The notes under the pieces are model-generated. The model ran no database searches. It was not told the origin of the DNA and saw only the letters and a program-made list of their open reading frames with translations. Shown here piece by piece: positions 1 to 6,570 of a stretch of DNA of 9,488 nt (the first letter of the stretch is position 1; every line of letters starts with the position of its first letter). The stretch spans positions 1 to 9,488 of the forward strand of contig USHB01000046.1 in assembly GCA_900554395.1 (NCBI GenBank), in the 5' to 3' direction. The DNA comes from an uncultured Phascolarctobacterium sp. GTDB lineage: Bacteria > Bacillota > Negativicutes > Acidaminococcales > Acidaminococcaceae. The translations under genes were made by a program, and so were the position numbers.

Positions 1-605
1 AAAACGTAATCCGGTTTGCCTTCTTTTAAAATATAATTCCAGTCAAAGCTGGTATAGCGCACTGCTGCAGTTTTGCAGCCTGCTCCCCTTGCGCTTTGCA
101 AATCAAAAGGGCTGTCGCCTACTCCTATACATTCACATCCTTGCAGGCCAAGCTGATTAAGAGCCATAATGCTTGGACCGGGCAGCGGTTTATGTTCTTC
201 GCAATCCTGACAGGTAACCACTGTACTGATAAATTTATCAAGCCCGTAACAAGCTAATCCACGCAAAGCCATAGGACGTTTTTTAGATGTTACAACACCC
301 ATTTTTATGCCGCGTTCAGCAAGCAAAGCCAGGGCTTCGTTAATGCCCTCAAAAGGCTGTATTAACTCATCGTGATGTTCACGATGATAATTGCTGTAAG
401 CGTTGCAAAACGGTTCTACCATTTCATCCGGCATATATGCTTTGGCGGCAGTACGCAGCGGCAAACCAAAACCTGCCACAAGTTCTTCATCCGCAGGCAC
501 AGGCAGATTAAATTCTTTAAAAGTGTGGCGGAATGATTGCAAAATCAGCGGCGTTGTATTAATAAGCGTGCCGTCAAGGTCGAATAAAACTCCTTTTATC
601 TTCAC
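1..605 (-). CDS. HAD-family phosphatase, PpaX/phosphoglycolate phosphatase type (3' end outside window)
   Basis: This is a cytosolic haloacid dehalogenase superfamily hydrolase, probably removing phosphate from a small substrate such as phosphoglycolate or pyrophosphate. I read 201 residues from a GTG start, and the C-terminus lies beyond base 1. Visible motifs in order: motif I FDLDGTL with nucleophile Asp9 and acid/base Asp11; a helical cap at about residues 17-85; motif II VVTSK with Thr106; Lys139 (HKPLPGP) as motif III; and motif IV GVGDSPFD with Asp164 and Asp168. The late AVRYTSFDW and KPDYV segments resemble PpaX/Gph proteins of about 215 residues, so perhaps 15 residues are missing. 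The GTG at 605-603 is chosen because TAAGGAGA lies just upstream and the first strand begins right after it. The gene follows a probable terminator and has its own likely promoter, so it is probably a separate unit. The exact substrate cannot be told from sequence. Confidence 0.88.
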   Translation of the reverse strand, partial: MKIKGVLFDLDGTLINTTPLILQSFRHTFKEFNLPVPADEELVAGFGLPLRTAAKAYMPDEMVEPFCNAYSNYHREHHDELIQPFEGINEALALLAERGIKMGVVTSKKRPMALRGLACYGLDKFISTVVTCQDCEEHKPLPGPSIMALNQLGLQGCECIGVGDSPFDLQSARGAGCKTAAVRYTSFDWNYILKEGKPDYV

Positions 606-610
606 AAAAA

Positions 611-618
611 TCTCCTTA
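611..618 (-). promoter_or_regulatory. Ribosome binding site of the HAD phosphatase gene
   Basis: Read on the minus strand the bases are TAAGGAGA, a near-perfect Shine-Dalgarno sequence. The GGAG core ends about six bases before the GTG at 605-603. It fixes that GTG as the start, since no ATG occurs at a suitable distance. Confidence 0.8.
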
Positions 619-642
619 AAATCATTCAGGCTTTATCTTTTA

Positions 643-671
643 ATGATACCATAAAAACGCCTTAAAATAAA
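643..671 (-). promoter_or_regulatory. Probable extended -10 promoter for the HAD phosphatase gene
   Basis: On the minus strand, bases 653-643 read TATGGTATCAT, which is the extended -10 pattern TATG-N-TATCAT, with five of six matches to TATAAT in the hexamer. The -35 region 17 bases upstream (TTTATT, about 666-671) is weak, as is common for extended -10 promoters. Transcription would start about 10 bases further on and give a leader of roughly 30 bases. It sits directly after the hairpin that ends the preceding operon, which fits an independent transcription unit. This is a motif match only. Confidence 0.5.
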
Positions 672-701
672 GATTGGCGGCCTTGATTTCTCAAAACCGC
701 C
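662..701 (-). terminator. Probable rho-independent terminator of the larB-to-pfpI operon
   Basis: In transcript orientation a GGCGG arm (701-697) pairs with CCGCC (680-676). The inside of the hairpin also pairs (TTGA with TCAA) across a two-base internal mismatch and a four-base loop. The hairpin is followed by ATCTTTATTTT, an imperfect U-rich tract. It begins about 12 bases after the stop codon of the DJ-1/PfpI gene at 713, a typical position. No comparable hairpin is seen at any earlier gene junction, supporting one long operon that ends here. The interrupted stem and T-tract make it moderate in strength. Confidence 0.6.
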
Positions 702-712
702 GTAAATGATAA

Positions 713-1288
713 TTATTGAAACAAGCCTTTTTTATTTACAGTATACCATTCAATAATTTCTTGTTTGGTTTTTATTTTCAATAGTTTAAAAATTTCACAG
801 GCAAATTCCAAGGCGGCTGAACCGTTTGCTGTAATAATGTTATTATCACAAATTGCCTGCTGCCTGCAAAACAATTTTTCACCTTTATAATTTGGTGCCT
901 GTTCTTTCATAAATTCTAAAGTATTGCCGGTATGCCTGATATTATCAAGAAAACCATTATCTGCCATAAAATTGCAAGCATTACAAATTGCCGCAACTGG
1001 AACTTTATTTTGCACTGCATAATTTACAAGCGGAAGTACTGCATCATTTTTATGCTCCATCCAAGGGTAACCACCTGGCAACAGAAGTAAAGCAAAAACT
1101 GATGGAACTTCATCAACAGAATAATCCGGTATAACATGTATGCCAGCCATTGATGTTTTTGCCTTCTTATCAAAAGCAACCGTTTTTACTATGTACCCGG
1201 TATTTGAAAAATTAATTTCCGCACAGGCAAAAGCAGGCTCCCAATCCGCAAATCCGTCAAAAATAAACAGCAATATCTCTTTGGGCAT
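713..1288 (-). CDS. DJ-1/PfpI family protein (class I glutamine amidotransferase-like)
   Basis: This 191-residue protein has the flavodoxin-like fold signature of the DJ-1/PfpI superfamily. An opening strand ILLFIFDGFADWE carries the conserved acidic residue (Glu17). LLLLPGGYPW (residues 67-76) precedes the nucleophile elbow, and AAICNACNFMA places the candidate catalytic cysteine at residue 102. Length fits the YdeA-like (PfpI_3) subgroup. Members act as glyoxalases, deglycases, chaperones or proteases, and many are uncharacterised, so no reaction is assigned. The ATG at 1288 lies 18 bases after the stop of the glycosyltransferase gene, with a weak GAGAG upstream, so it is probably the last gene of the same operon. 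The probable terminator follows directly. No signal peptide or membrane segment is seen, so it is probably cytosolic. Its link to the lipid-modification genes may be only co-transcription. Confidence 0.85.
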   Translation of the reverse strand: MPKEILLFIFDGFADWEPAFACAEINFSNTGYIVKTVAFDKKAKTSMAGIHVIPDYSVDEVPSVFALLLLPGGYPWMEHKNDAVLPLVNYAVQNKVPVAAICNACNFMADNGFLDNIRHTGNTLEFMKEQAPNYKGEKLFCRQQAICDNNIITANGSAALEFACEIFKLLKIKTKQEIIEWYTVNKKGLFQ

Positions 1289-1306
1289 TAGTATTCATCT
1301 CTCGTT

Positions 1307-2857
1307 TTAATATTTTTCCAAAATCATGATGCCGTCTTTTTCATTTACGATTCTGATATTTTGAATTGCTTCCGGTTTTTCAAGGCGTTTGTATTCCAAA
1401 CGGCGCACAACAATGTATTTGGGTGCTGCATCAGTAACTGCTTTTTGCAGCGCATCGGTTTTGGGCAGCATTTCTTCGCCGGCAATGCCGGTATAATACA
1501 TAAAGCCAGGACGCAAAAATTTATCAACATAAACAGTTTTTGTTGTATCACAGCTTGCCATATATTCAGCAGCCATTGTTTTTACGCTGAAACGGTCTGC
1601 CACAGGCGGCAGGATAAACGAAAACGCTACCAGCATGGTTAAAAAGCCCATTGCCGCATGCAAATAACCGGCAAAAATTACATCGCGTTCACGCCATAAG
1701 AACCACAATATTACAAGCCCTATAACAACCGTAATGCCGCTTAAAACGCTTGCTTCAAGTGCTGCTTCTGGCAATTCGCGCCCGCCGATAAACCAGCCTG
1801 CGCCAAGCAGCCCAAACATTACGATTGTGCCAATTACCCATGAAAGCAGCGATTCGCCGCGCTGATTTTCAAGGCGCGCAATATTCCAGCCGATAATAAT
1901 GGCAAGCGCGGGGAACATCGGTAAAATATATGATACAAGTTTAGTTTGCGAAATGCTGAAAAAGAGCAGTACGAAAATCCACCAGATATTGAAAAAGGAC
2001 ATTTTTTCCAAATCTTCACTGCTGGCTTCGGATATCGAAGCGCGGACAGACTGTACCAGCAGCCCAGTCCATGGAAACATGCCAAGAATAATTACCGGCA
2101 GATAGTACCACCACAGTACGCGGTCCGGATGTTCCGGAGTAGTAAAGCGCGTAAGATTATGAAACCCTAAAAAGGTATTAATGAACTCCATGCCGTGAAC
2201 CTGGTACATTAAATAATACCATGGCGCAGCAATGGCAAAATAAACTGCAAGCCCGCGGATAACATGCATTTTTAAAATTTCACGCAGGTTGCCTGTGGCC
2301 AAAAGGTGCAAAAAGATGATGGCACCGGGAAAAACAATGCCGATAGGCCCTTTGGTAACAGTTGCCAATGCCATGGCAACATACATAACCCAATACCACT
2401 TATGTAAGTAACATAAAAGCGCTGCCGTCATAAAAAATAACAGTGTTGTATCGGTAACAGCTGCTTTGCCAAGATAGAAAAATTCCACGCAGGTTGTTAA
2501 AACAATTGATGACCAGAAACCGGCACGTTCACTGAAAATTTTGCTTACGGAAAAATAAAGCATAACTGTGGTTGCAACTGCCATTAAAGCTGCAGGAAAC
2601 CTTGCCGCAGCTTCACCATCGCCAAAAAGACCGATTGATGCGGCAACAAGCCAGTAATACATTGGCGGTTTGTCATACCAGTAATTATCAAAAATGCGCG
2701 GCGATAAATAATCACTATATTTAATCATCTCTCGCGCAGTTTCCGCATATACAGGCTCATCAGGGTCAAACAGCGGTACAGAGCCAATGCCCCACATAAT
2801 TGTTATCAAAGCTAAAACAGCAATAATAATCAGGCTTTGCAGGTTTAAATTTTTCAT
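1307..2857 (-). CDS. ArnT-like lipid-linked glycosyltransferase (GT-C fold, GT83/PMT family)
   Basis: This 516-residue, many-times membrane-spanning GT-C enzyme belongs to the ArnT/PMT family. ArnT-type enzymes take an amino sugar from undecaprenyl phosphate and place it on lipid A at the periplasmic face of the inner membrane. After the first membrane helix (about residues 9-26) comes DPDEPVYAETAREM (31-44), the acidic motif of the first periplasmic loop holding the candidate catalytic acids Asp31, Asp33 and Glu34. WYDKPPMYYWL (60-70) and VTKGP (167-171) are also ArnT hallmarks. The C-terminal third is hydrophobic, followed by a short soluble tail. E. coli ArnT is about 550 residues. I prefer the ATG at 2857 to the TTG at 2860, because AGGAAGG ends six bases before the ATG. 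That ATG overlaps the preceding stop by one base (TGATG). The neighbouring YdjC-type deacetylase and epimerase suggest a hexosamine donor (as for Francisella FlmK) rather than aminoarabinose. The donor sugar is inferred. Confidence 0.87.
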   Translation of the reverse strand: MKNLNLQSLIIIAVLALITIMWGIGSVPLFDPDEPVYAETAREMIKYSDYLSPRIFDNYWYDKPPMYYWLVAASIGLFGDGEAAARFPAALMAVATTVMLYFSVSKIFSERAGFWSSIVLTTCVEFFYLGKAAVTDTTLLFFMTAALLCYLHKWYWVMYVAMALATVTKGPIGIVFPGAIIFLHLLATGNLREILKMHVIRGLAVYFAIAAPWYYLMYQVHGMEFINTFLGFHNLTRFTTPEHPDRVLWWYYLPVIILGMFPWTGLLVQSVRASISEASSEDLEKMSFFNIWWIFVLLFFSISQTKLVSYILPMFPALAIIIGWNIARLENQRGESLLSWVIGTIVMFGLLGAGWFIGGRELPEAALEASVLSGITVVIGLVILWFLWRERDVIFAGYLHAAMGFLTMLVAFSFILPPVADRFSVKTMAAEYMASCDTTKTVYVDKFLRPGFMYYTGIAGEEMLPKTDALQKAVTDAAPKYIVVRRLEYKRLEKPEAIQNIRIVNEKDGIMILEKY

Positions 2858-3792
2858 CAATTACCTTCCTTCCAGCGTGTTAAATAATCATTGTAAGTTT
2901 TGGGGATGCCATGCTCAATATCCATTTCCGGCACAAAATCCAGTAATGCTTTTAATTTCTCATTGCTTAAAACAGAGCGGAAAATATCGCCGCTGCGTTC
3001 AGGAGCATAGTTTACAGTCAAATCATGTCCGCAGGCAGTTTTAAAGGCCCCCAAAAGTGTATTCAGGGAAGTTTCCCTTCCTGTTGAAATATTAATGATA
3101 TTAAAGCCATGCAAATTTAATGCCTTCGCAGCAGCTTTGGCAATATCTCCTGCATATACAAAGTCGCGGGTTTGCTCGCCGTTGCCGAAAACTGTCAAAG
3201 GTTTATCCTGCACCAGCAGTTTGCAGAAAATGCTTATAACTCCGCCTTCCCCGCCTTCGCCCTGGCGTTCGCCGTACACATTGGCAAAACGCAGCACAAT
3301 GCTGTTTATGCCGTATAAATCGTGATACATACGCAGGTAATGCTCGCTTGTCATTTTGGTAATGCCATAGCATGATGTCGGTACAAGCGGCAAATCTTCC
3401 GTAAGCGGAATATTTGGGTTATCGCCGTAAACGGCAGCACTTGAGGAAAATACCACAGTTTTAACTTTATATTTACGGCAGGATTCCAAAACATTAAGCA
3501 GCCCTATAAGATTAGTGCGGCAATCTTCCTGCGGATGCTCTAAAGAATATGGAACCATTGTCTGTGCTGCAAAGTGGATAACGGCATCAAAGTTTTCTTC
3601 TGCAAAAAGTTCATCAACTGCCTGTAAATCACAAATATCGCCCACACAAAGCTTCATGCCCTGCGGGACGTTTTTAGCTGAACCAGTGGAAAGATTATCA
3701 AATACCACAGTTTGATATTCTTTTTGTTTTGCAAGATGCTCCAAAAGATGCGAACCAATAAACCCGGCGCCGCCGGTAACAAGCAACTTCAT
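2857..3792 (-). CDS. GalE-like NAD-dependent sugar-nucleotide epimerase
   Basis: This 311-residue cytosolic extended short-chain dehydrogenase/reductase probably interconverts UDP-glucose/UDP-galactose or their N-acetyl hexosamine forms at C4. The NAD-binding loop GGAGFIGSH is at residues 7-15. FSSSAAVYGD (115-124) contains the conserved Ser118, and Tyr142-x3-Lys146 (YGITK) is the catalytic pair. Alignment by eye places Ser118 and Tyr142 at E. coli GalE Ser124 and Tyr149. LRFANVYG (167-174) and the late TRDFVYAGDIA (208-218) are typical of the GalE/WbpP group. Length is close to the shorter epimerases. The ATG at 3792 overlaps the upstream stop by one base (TGATG), and a TTG one codon earlier is possible but less likely. 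Lying between a flippase-like protein and an ArnT-like transferase, it probably supplies the UDP-sugar for lipid modification, for example UDP-GalNAc. Substrate choice cannot be read from sequence, and dehydratases or decarboxylases of the same fold are less likely alternatives. Confidence 0.87.
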   Translation of the reverse strand: MKLLVTGGAGFIGSHLLEHLAKQKEYQTVVFDNLSTGSAKNVPQGMKLCVGDICDLQAVDELFAEENFDAVIHFAAQTMVPYSLEHPQEDCRTNLIGLLNVLESCRKYKVKTVVFSSSAAVYGDNPNIPLTEDLPLVPTSCYGITKMTSEHYLRMYHDLYGINSIVLRFANVYGERQGEGGEGGVISIFCKLLVQDKPLTVFGNGEQTRDFVYAGDIAKAAAKALNLHGFNIINISTGRETSLNTLLGAFKTACGHDLTVNYAPERSGDIFRSVLSNEKLKALLDFVPEMDIEHGIPKTYNDYLTRWKEGN

Positions 3793-4793
3793 CAATTATC
3801 TCTCTCTTTCAAATTATTGGCAGACATAATATTGGCGCCGAAAGCACGGATAGAAACAAATGCGCCCAGCAAAAACGGAAAATATTCTGCCGTAAAGCGC
3901 CATAAAACAGCCATAATGCCGACCATGCCTTCCGGCAGCATTGCTGTAAACAATACTAAAGATCCTGCTTCGGCAATGCCGCTGCCGCCCGGGGTCGGCG
4001 AAAAATATAAAACCAGGTTTAACAGCACCATGCGCCCCATTACTTGCAGCCAGTCAAACTGAATGTTCATGCCTAAAAAAAACATTGGCACGGTTGCATA
4101 AATAGCCAGCAGGCTTATGCCTGATTCTATAAAGGCACGCAACACTTTAAAGGGATGATTGCCGATAATAAACGATGCTTTTTTAAATTCGTAATAACTG
4201 TTAAAGCATTTGCGCCGGTAATCGTGCGATAGCTTTCCTGTCAGCGCTACAAGCCAGAATTCAGGATAACGGGTGCGCATTAAAAGCACTACCGCTACCG
4301 GAATGGAAATAAAAATTACCGATACGGTGGCAATAACCGCAGGCGGCATCCACTCGCTCAAAAAAGCATCGTTATACAAAACAAGCGGCACTAAAAGAAT
4401 TAAAAAAGTTATCGACATAATCGTACGTACAAATACAATTACCGTTGCTTTTGCAACAGGAACATTGGCGCGTTTCATGAACATAATCTGCGCAATAGCC
4501 CCACCGCTTGCTCCCGGCGTAAGCACTGCCAGGAAATAATTGCTTAAAACTACATTGATAACTTCTTTAACACTAAGCCGTTCATCGGTTACCCGTGCCA
4601 GTGTCATCAGCCTCAGGCCGTCAAAAATAAGCCCTACAGCCAAAATGCCAAAGGCAGCAGCAATGCTCCAGGGTTTAAACATTGTTAAATACTGAAGCGC
4701 CCTTATATCAAATGTAAAATAGATAACTGCCGCTGAAATCAAAATGATGATTGCAAAAACCAGCAGCATCCTGCGTAAAAGTTTTTTATTCAT
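3792..4793 (-). CDS. Flippase-like membrane protein (lysylphosphatidylglycerol synthase TM / UPF0104 family)
   Basis: This 333-residue integral membrane protein has about seven to eight hydrophobic helices, roughly at 9-28, 42-64, 80-100, 117-140, 151-173, 219-242, 254-266 and 275-320. It carries the two glycine/proline signatures of the UPF0104 (YbhN/AglD-like, PF03706) family: TPGASGGA at 92-99 and SPTPGGSGIAEAG at 265-277. The same membrane domain forms the flippase half of MprF, and stand-alone members often sit in glycolipid or polysaccharide loci. A role moving a lipid-linked sugar across the inner membrane is an inference from that and from the flanking deacetylase, epimerase and ArnT-like genes. 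The ATG at 4793 lies two bases after the upstream TGA. A TTG at 4799 overlapping that stop would add two residues, and the ribosome binding site is weak for both. The stop overlaps the next gene's ATG by one base, suggesting translational coupling. Confidence 0.85.
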   Translation of the reverse strand: MNKKLLRRMLLVFAIIILISAAVIYFTFDIRALQYLTMFKPWSIAAAFGILAVGLIFDGLRLMTLARVTDERLSVKEVINVVLSNYFLAVLTPGASGGAIAQIMFMKRANVPVAKATVIVFVRTIMSITFLILLVPLVLYNDAFLSEWMPPAVIATVSVIFISIPVAVVLLMRTRYPEFWLVALTGKLSHDYRRKCFNSYYEFKKASFIIGNHPFKVLRAFIESGISLLAIYATVPMFFLGMNIQFDWLQVMGRMVLLNLVLYFSPTPGGSGIAEAGSLVLFTAMLPEGMVGIMAVLWRFTAEYFPFLLGAFVSIRAFGANIMSANNLKERDN

Positions 4794-4795
4794 AA

Positions 4796-5641
4796 TCAAA
4801 GCCCGCCAAAATTAATTAATTTTATTCCGTGCTCCCTGACTATTTTTTTATTTTCAACTGACAAAAAAGCATTAAGCTCGTTCTGCCAATGATAACCCCA
4901 TGTAAATTTTTGCGAAAGTACAGTGCTGTCTGCACCAGGATGGGTCATAATTTCGCTTGTGCCTTCCGGCAGTTTCAGCAATATGCTGTGCACAAGTTCT
5001 TCATTTAAATTGCCGCCTGCAAGCATGCCGAAAAAGTGTTCTGGATATTTTAAGCCTGCATTTTCAGCCTTGCCTTTAGCAAGTTCAGCACAAAAACTTA
5101 ATCCGTCACGGCCTATTTTTCTGCCGATACCTGCTTTAAATCCACCGCTCCAAAAAATATTTTCACCGGGCATGCGTATTTTGTCAATGCCGTACTTTTG
5201 GCATAATCTCACAACAATTCCGGCAATGCCGGGCAAAACATGCATATGTTGGTGACTGTCGATATGAGTCGGTGCAATGCCAGCTTTCAGCACTTTTTCT
5301 ATCTGTGCCGAAAGCTCTTTTTCAATTTCATTTTTCTTTATACTACCAGTATACCATTTTTTCGTAAAAACTGTATAATCTTCTGCAAAAACTCCGTCTG
5401 CATTTATTAAGGAATTTATGCCTTCGGTGCATACAGGCTTAACTCCCCCTACCAAAGTAAGGTGAATGCCTATACCCAAAGAAGGATTTTCTTTCGCCAG
5501 TTTTACGGCATCTTCAAAATAAGGTGCGCTTGGCATGATAGATGTGCTTGTTATCATACCTTCGCTGTAACCCTTAATAATTCCTTCATTTATTGATGGA
5601 TGCAGTCCAAAATCATCTGCATTAATTATCAGTTTTTTCAT
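4796..5641 (-). CDS. YdjC/ChbG/HpnK-family carbohydrate deacetylase (NaxD-like candidate)
   Basis: This 281-residue metal-dependent deacetylase is of the YdjC family, which includes ChbG (chitobiose deacetylase), HpnK (hopanoid-associated) and NaxD (undecaprenyl-phosphate-GalNAc deacetylase). The start IINADDFGLH (5-14) carries the metal and catalytic aspartates Asp9/Asp10. GIHL gives His60, THIDSHQHMH (125-134) gives His126 and His130, and EIMTHPG (230-236) gives His234. All family hallmark residues are present and the length is typical. There is no signal peptide or membrane helix, so it should act on the cytosolic side. The ATG at 5641 follows CCGGAGATAGT, a clear ribosome binding site, 11 bases after the rnhC stop. 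Because it sits with a flippase-like protein, a GalE-like epimerase and an ArnT-like transferase, I favour a NaxD-like job removing acetyl from a lipid-linked N-acetylhexosamine. No chitobiose uptake genes or hopanoid genes are visible. Family confidence is high; substrate is inferred. Confidence 0.87.
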   Translation of the reverse strand: MKKLIINADDFGLHPSINEGIIKGYSEGMITSTSIMPSAPYFEDAVKLAKENPSLGIGIHLTLVGGVKPVCTEGINSLINADGVFAEDYTVFTKKWYTGSIKKNEIEKELSAQIEKVLKAGIAPTHIDSHQHMHVLPGIAGIVVRLCQKYGIDKIRMPGENIFWSGGFKAGIGRKIGRDGLSFCAELAKGKAENAGLKYPEHFFGMLAGGNLNEELVHSILLKLPEGTSEIMTHPGADSTVLSQKFTWGYHWQNELNAFLSVENKKIVREHGIKLINFGGL

Positions 5642-5652
5642 ACTATCTCCGG

Positions 5653-6570
5653 TTAAATACGTTTATAGTTGGCAAAATGCAGTTTTACAAAATTGCCAAG
5701 TGATTCTTTGCCAAATTTTTGTACCAGCATACGTGCGCAATCTGTTGCAGCAGTACCTCCGCCTTTTGGCAGCGGTATGCCTGCCTGCATTTCCAAATCC
5801 GCCATAATGCGCAAAAACTCGGCGCGTGCCAGCACAGATGCCGCAGCAACAGCTATATCGGCTTCTGCTTTAGGCATTTGCACCACATTTACATTTGGGA
5901 ATTTATCATGAACCATACCGCAAATGTTATTATTAACTGCAAAACGGTCTACCAAAGCATAATTGCATTGCTGGCATTTGGCAAGTGCATTGCACAGTGC
6001 TGCTGCATGGCCGCAGCTCAGCAGATGGTTAAGGTTTTGCCCGGCAGCTTTTATTTGCCCATAACGGTAGTTATACATTTTAGGGGTCAGTGCCAAAACG
6101 GAAGTGCTTAATGAATTTGCTTCAATTTCTTTACGCAAATTCAGCACATCTTTATCACTGACTATTTTACAATCTTTTACGCCGATATTAAACAGCCTGT
6201 CTGCACTTTTTTCATCGCAAACAACAGCAGCAACAACGAGCGGACCGATAAAATCTCCTTTGCCTGATTCATCGCTTCCAGCCCAAATACCATTAAAATG
6301 CGGATAATCCTTCAGCAAACGGTAATCTGTTCCGGCTGTGCCTTCGTTCATTAAAATACTTTTGCATTCATCGGTAAACGCAGTATTTTTGCCGCTCCAA
6401 ACCAGTTTTATGCCTTTTTTCCCGTTATAAACCGATAAGATAGTCTTATCGCTGTCTTTTATAAGTATAAGCTGCCTGCCATATTGCAAATCTTTTTCTT
6501 CGGCAGTAATGCCGTTTGATGAAAAATTATTGACAAGTTCTGCAATATAAGCTTTAAAATCAGTGCTCAA
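5653..6570 (-). CDS. rnhC: Ribonuclease HIII
   Basis: Ribonuclease HIII cuts the RNA strand of RNA-DNA hybrids in the cytosol, removing primers and R-loops. The 305-residue protein has an N-terminal TBP-like substrate-binding domain (about residues 1-85) and then the RNase H2-like catalytic domain. The signature IWAGSDESGKGDFIGPL (95-111) supplies Asp100 and Glu101. ALVDRFA gives Asp208 and PKAEADIAVAAASVLAR gives Asp238, completing the D-E-D-D metal site with the Glu at position 2 typical of type III. Length matches the usual 300-310. I choose the TTG at 6570 because GCGGAGG ends six bases before it; a TTG at 6597 would add nine residues but lacks such a site. This start lies inside the end of larC (11-base overlap), so it is co-transcribed and probably translationally coupled. 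The family is largely found in Firmicutes and some other lineages, and it is the best taxonomic clue here. Confidence 0.93.
   Translation of the reverse strand: MSTDFKAYIAELVNNFSSNGITAEEKDLQYGRQLILIKDSDKTILSVYNGKKGIKLVWSGKNTAFTDECKSILMNEGTAGTDYRLLKDYPHFNGIWAGSDESGKGDFIGPLVVAAVVCDEKSADRLFNIGVKDCKIVSDKDVLNLRKEIEANSLSTSVLALTPKMYNYRYGQIKAAGQNLNHLLSCGHAAALCNALAKCQQCNYALVDRFAVNNNICGMVHDKFPNVNVVQMPKAEADIAVAAASVLARAEFLRIMADLEMQAGIPLPKGGGTAATDCARMLVQKFGKESLGNFVKLHFANYKRI

Noticed and set aside
1361..1642. Plus-strand open frames of 60-130 codons opposite most genes.
   Set aside because: They overlap well-supported minus-strand genes, have no recognisable domains and lack ribosome binding sites; they are shadows of the real coding frames.
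1307..5641. A classical aminoarabinose (Arn) lipid A pathway.
   Set aside because: No ArnA, ArnB, ArnC or NodB-type ArnD genes are present; the deacetylase is of the YdjC family and the sugar-nucleotide enzyme is GalE-like, favouring a hexosamine route.
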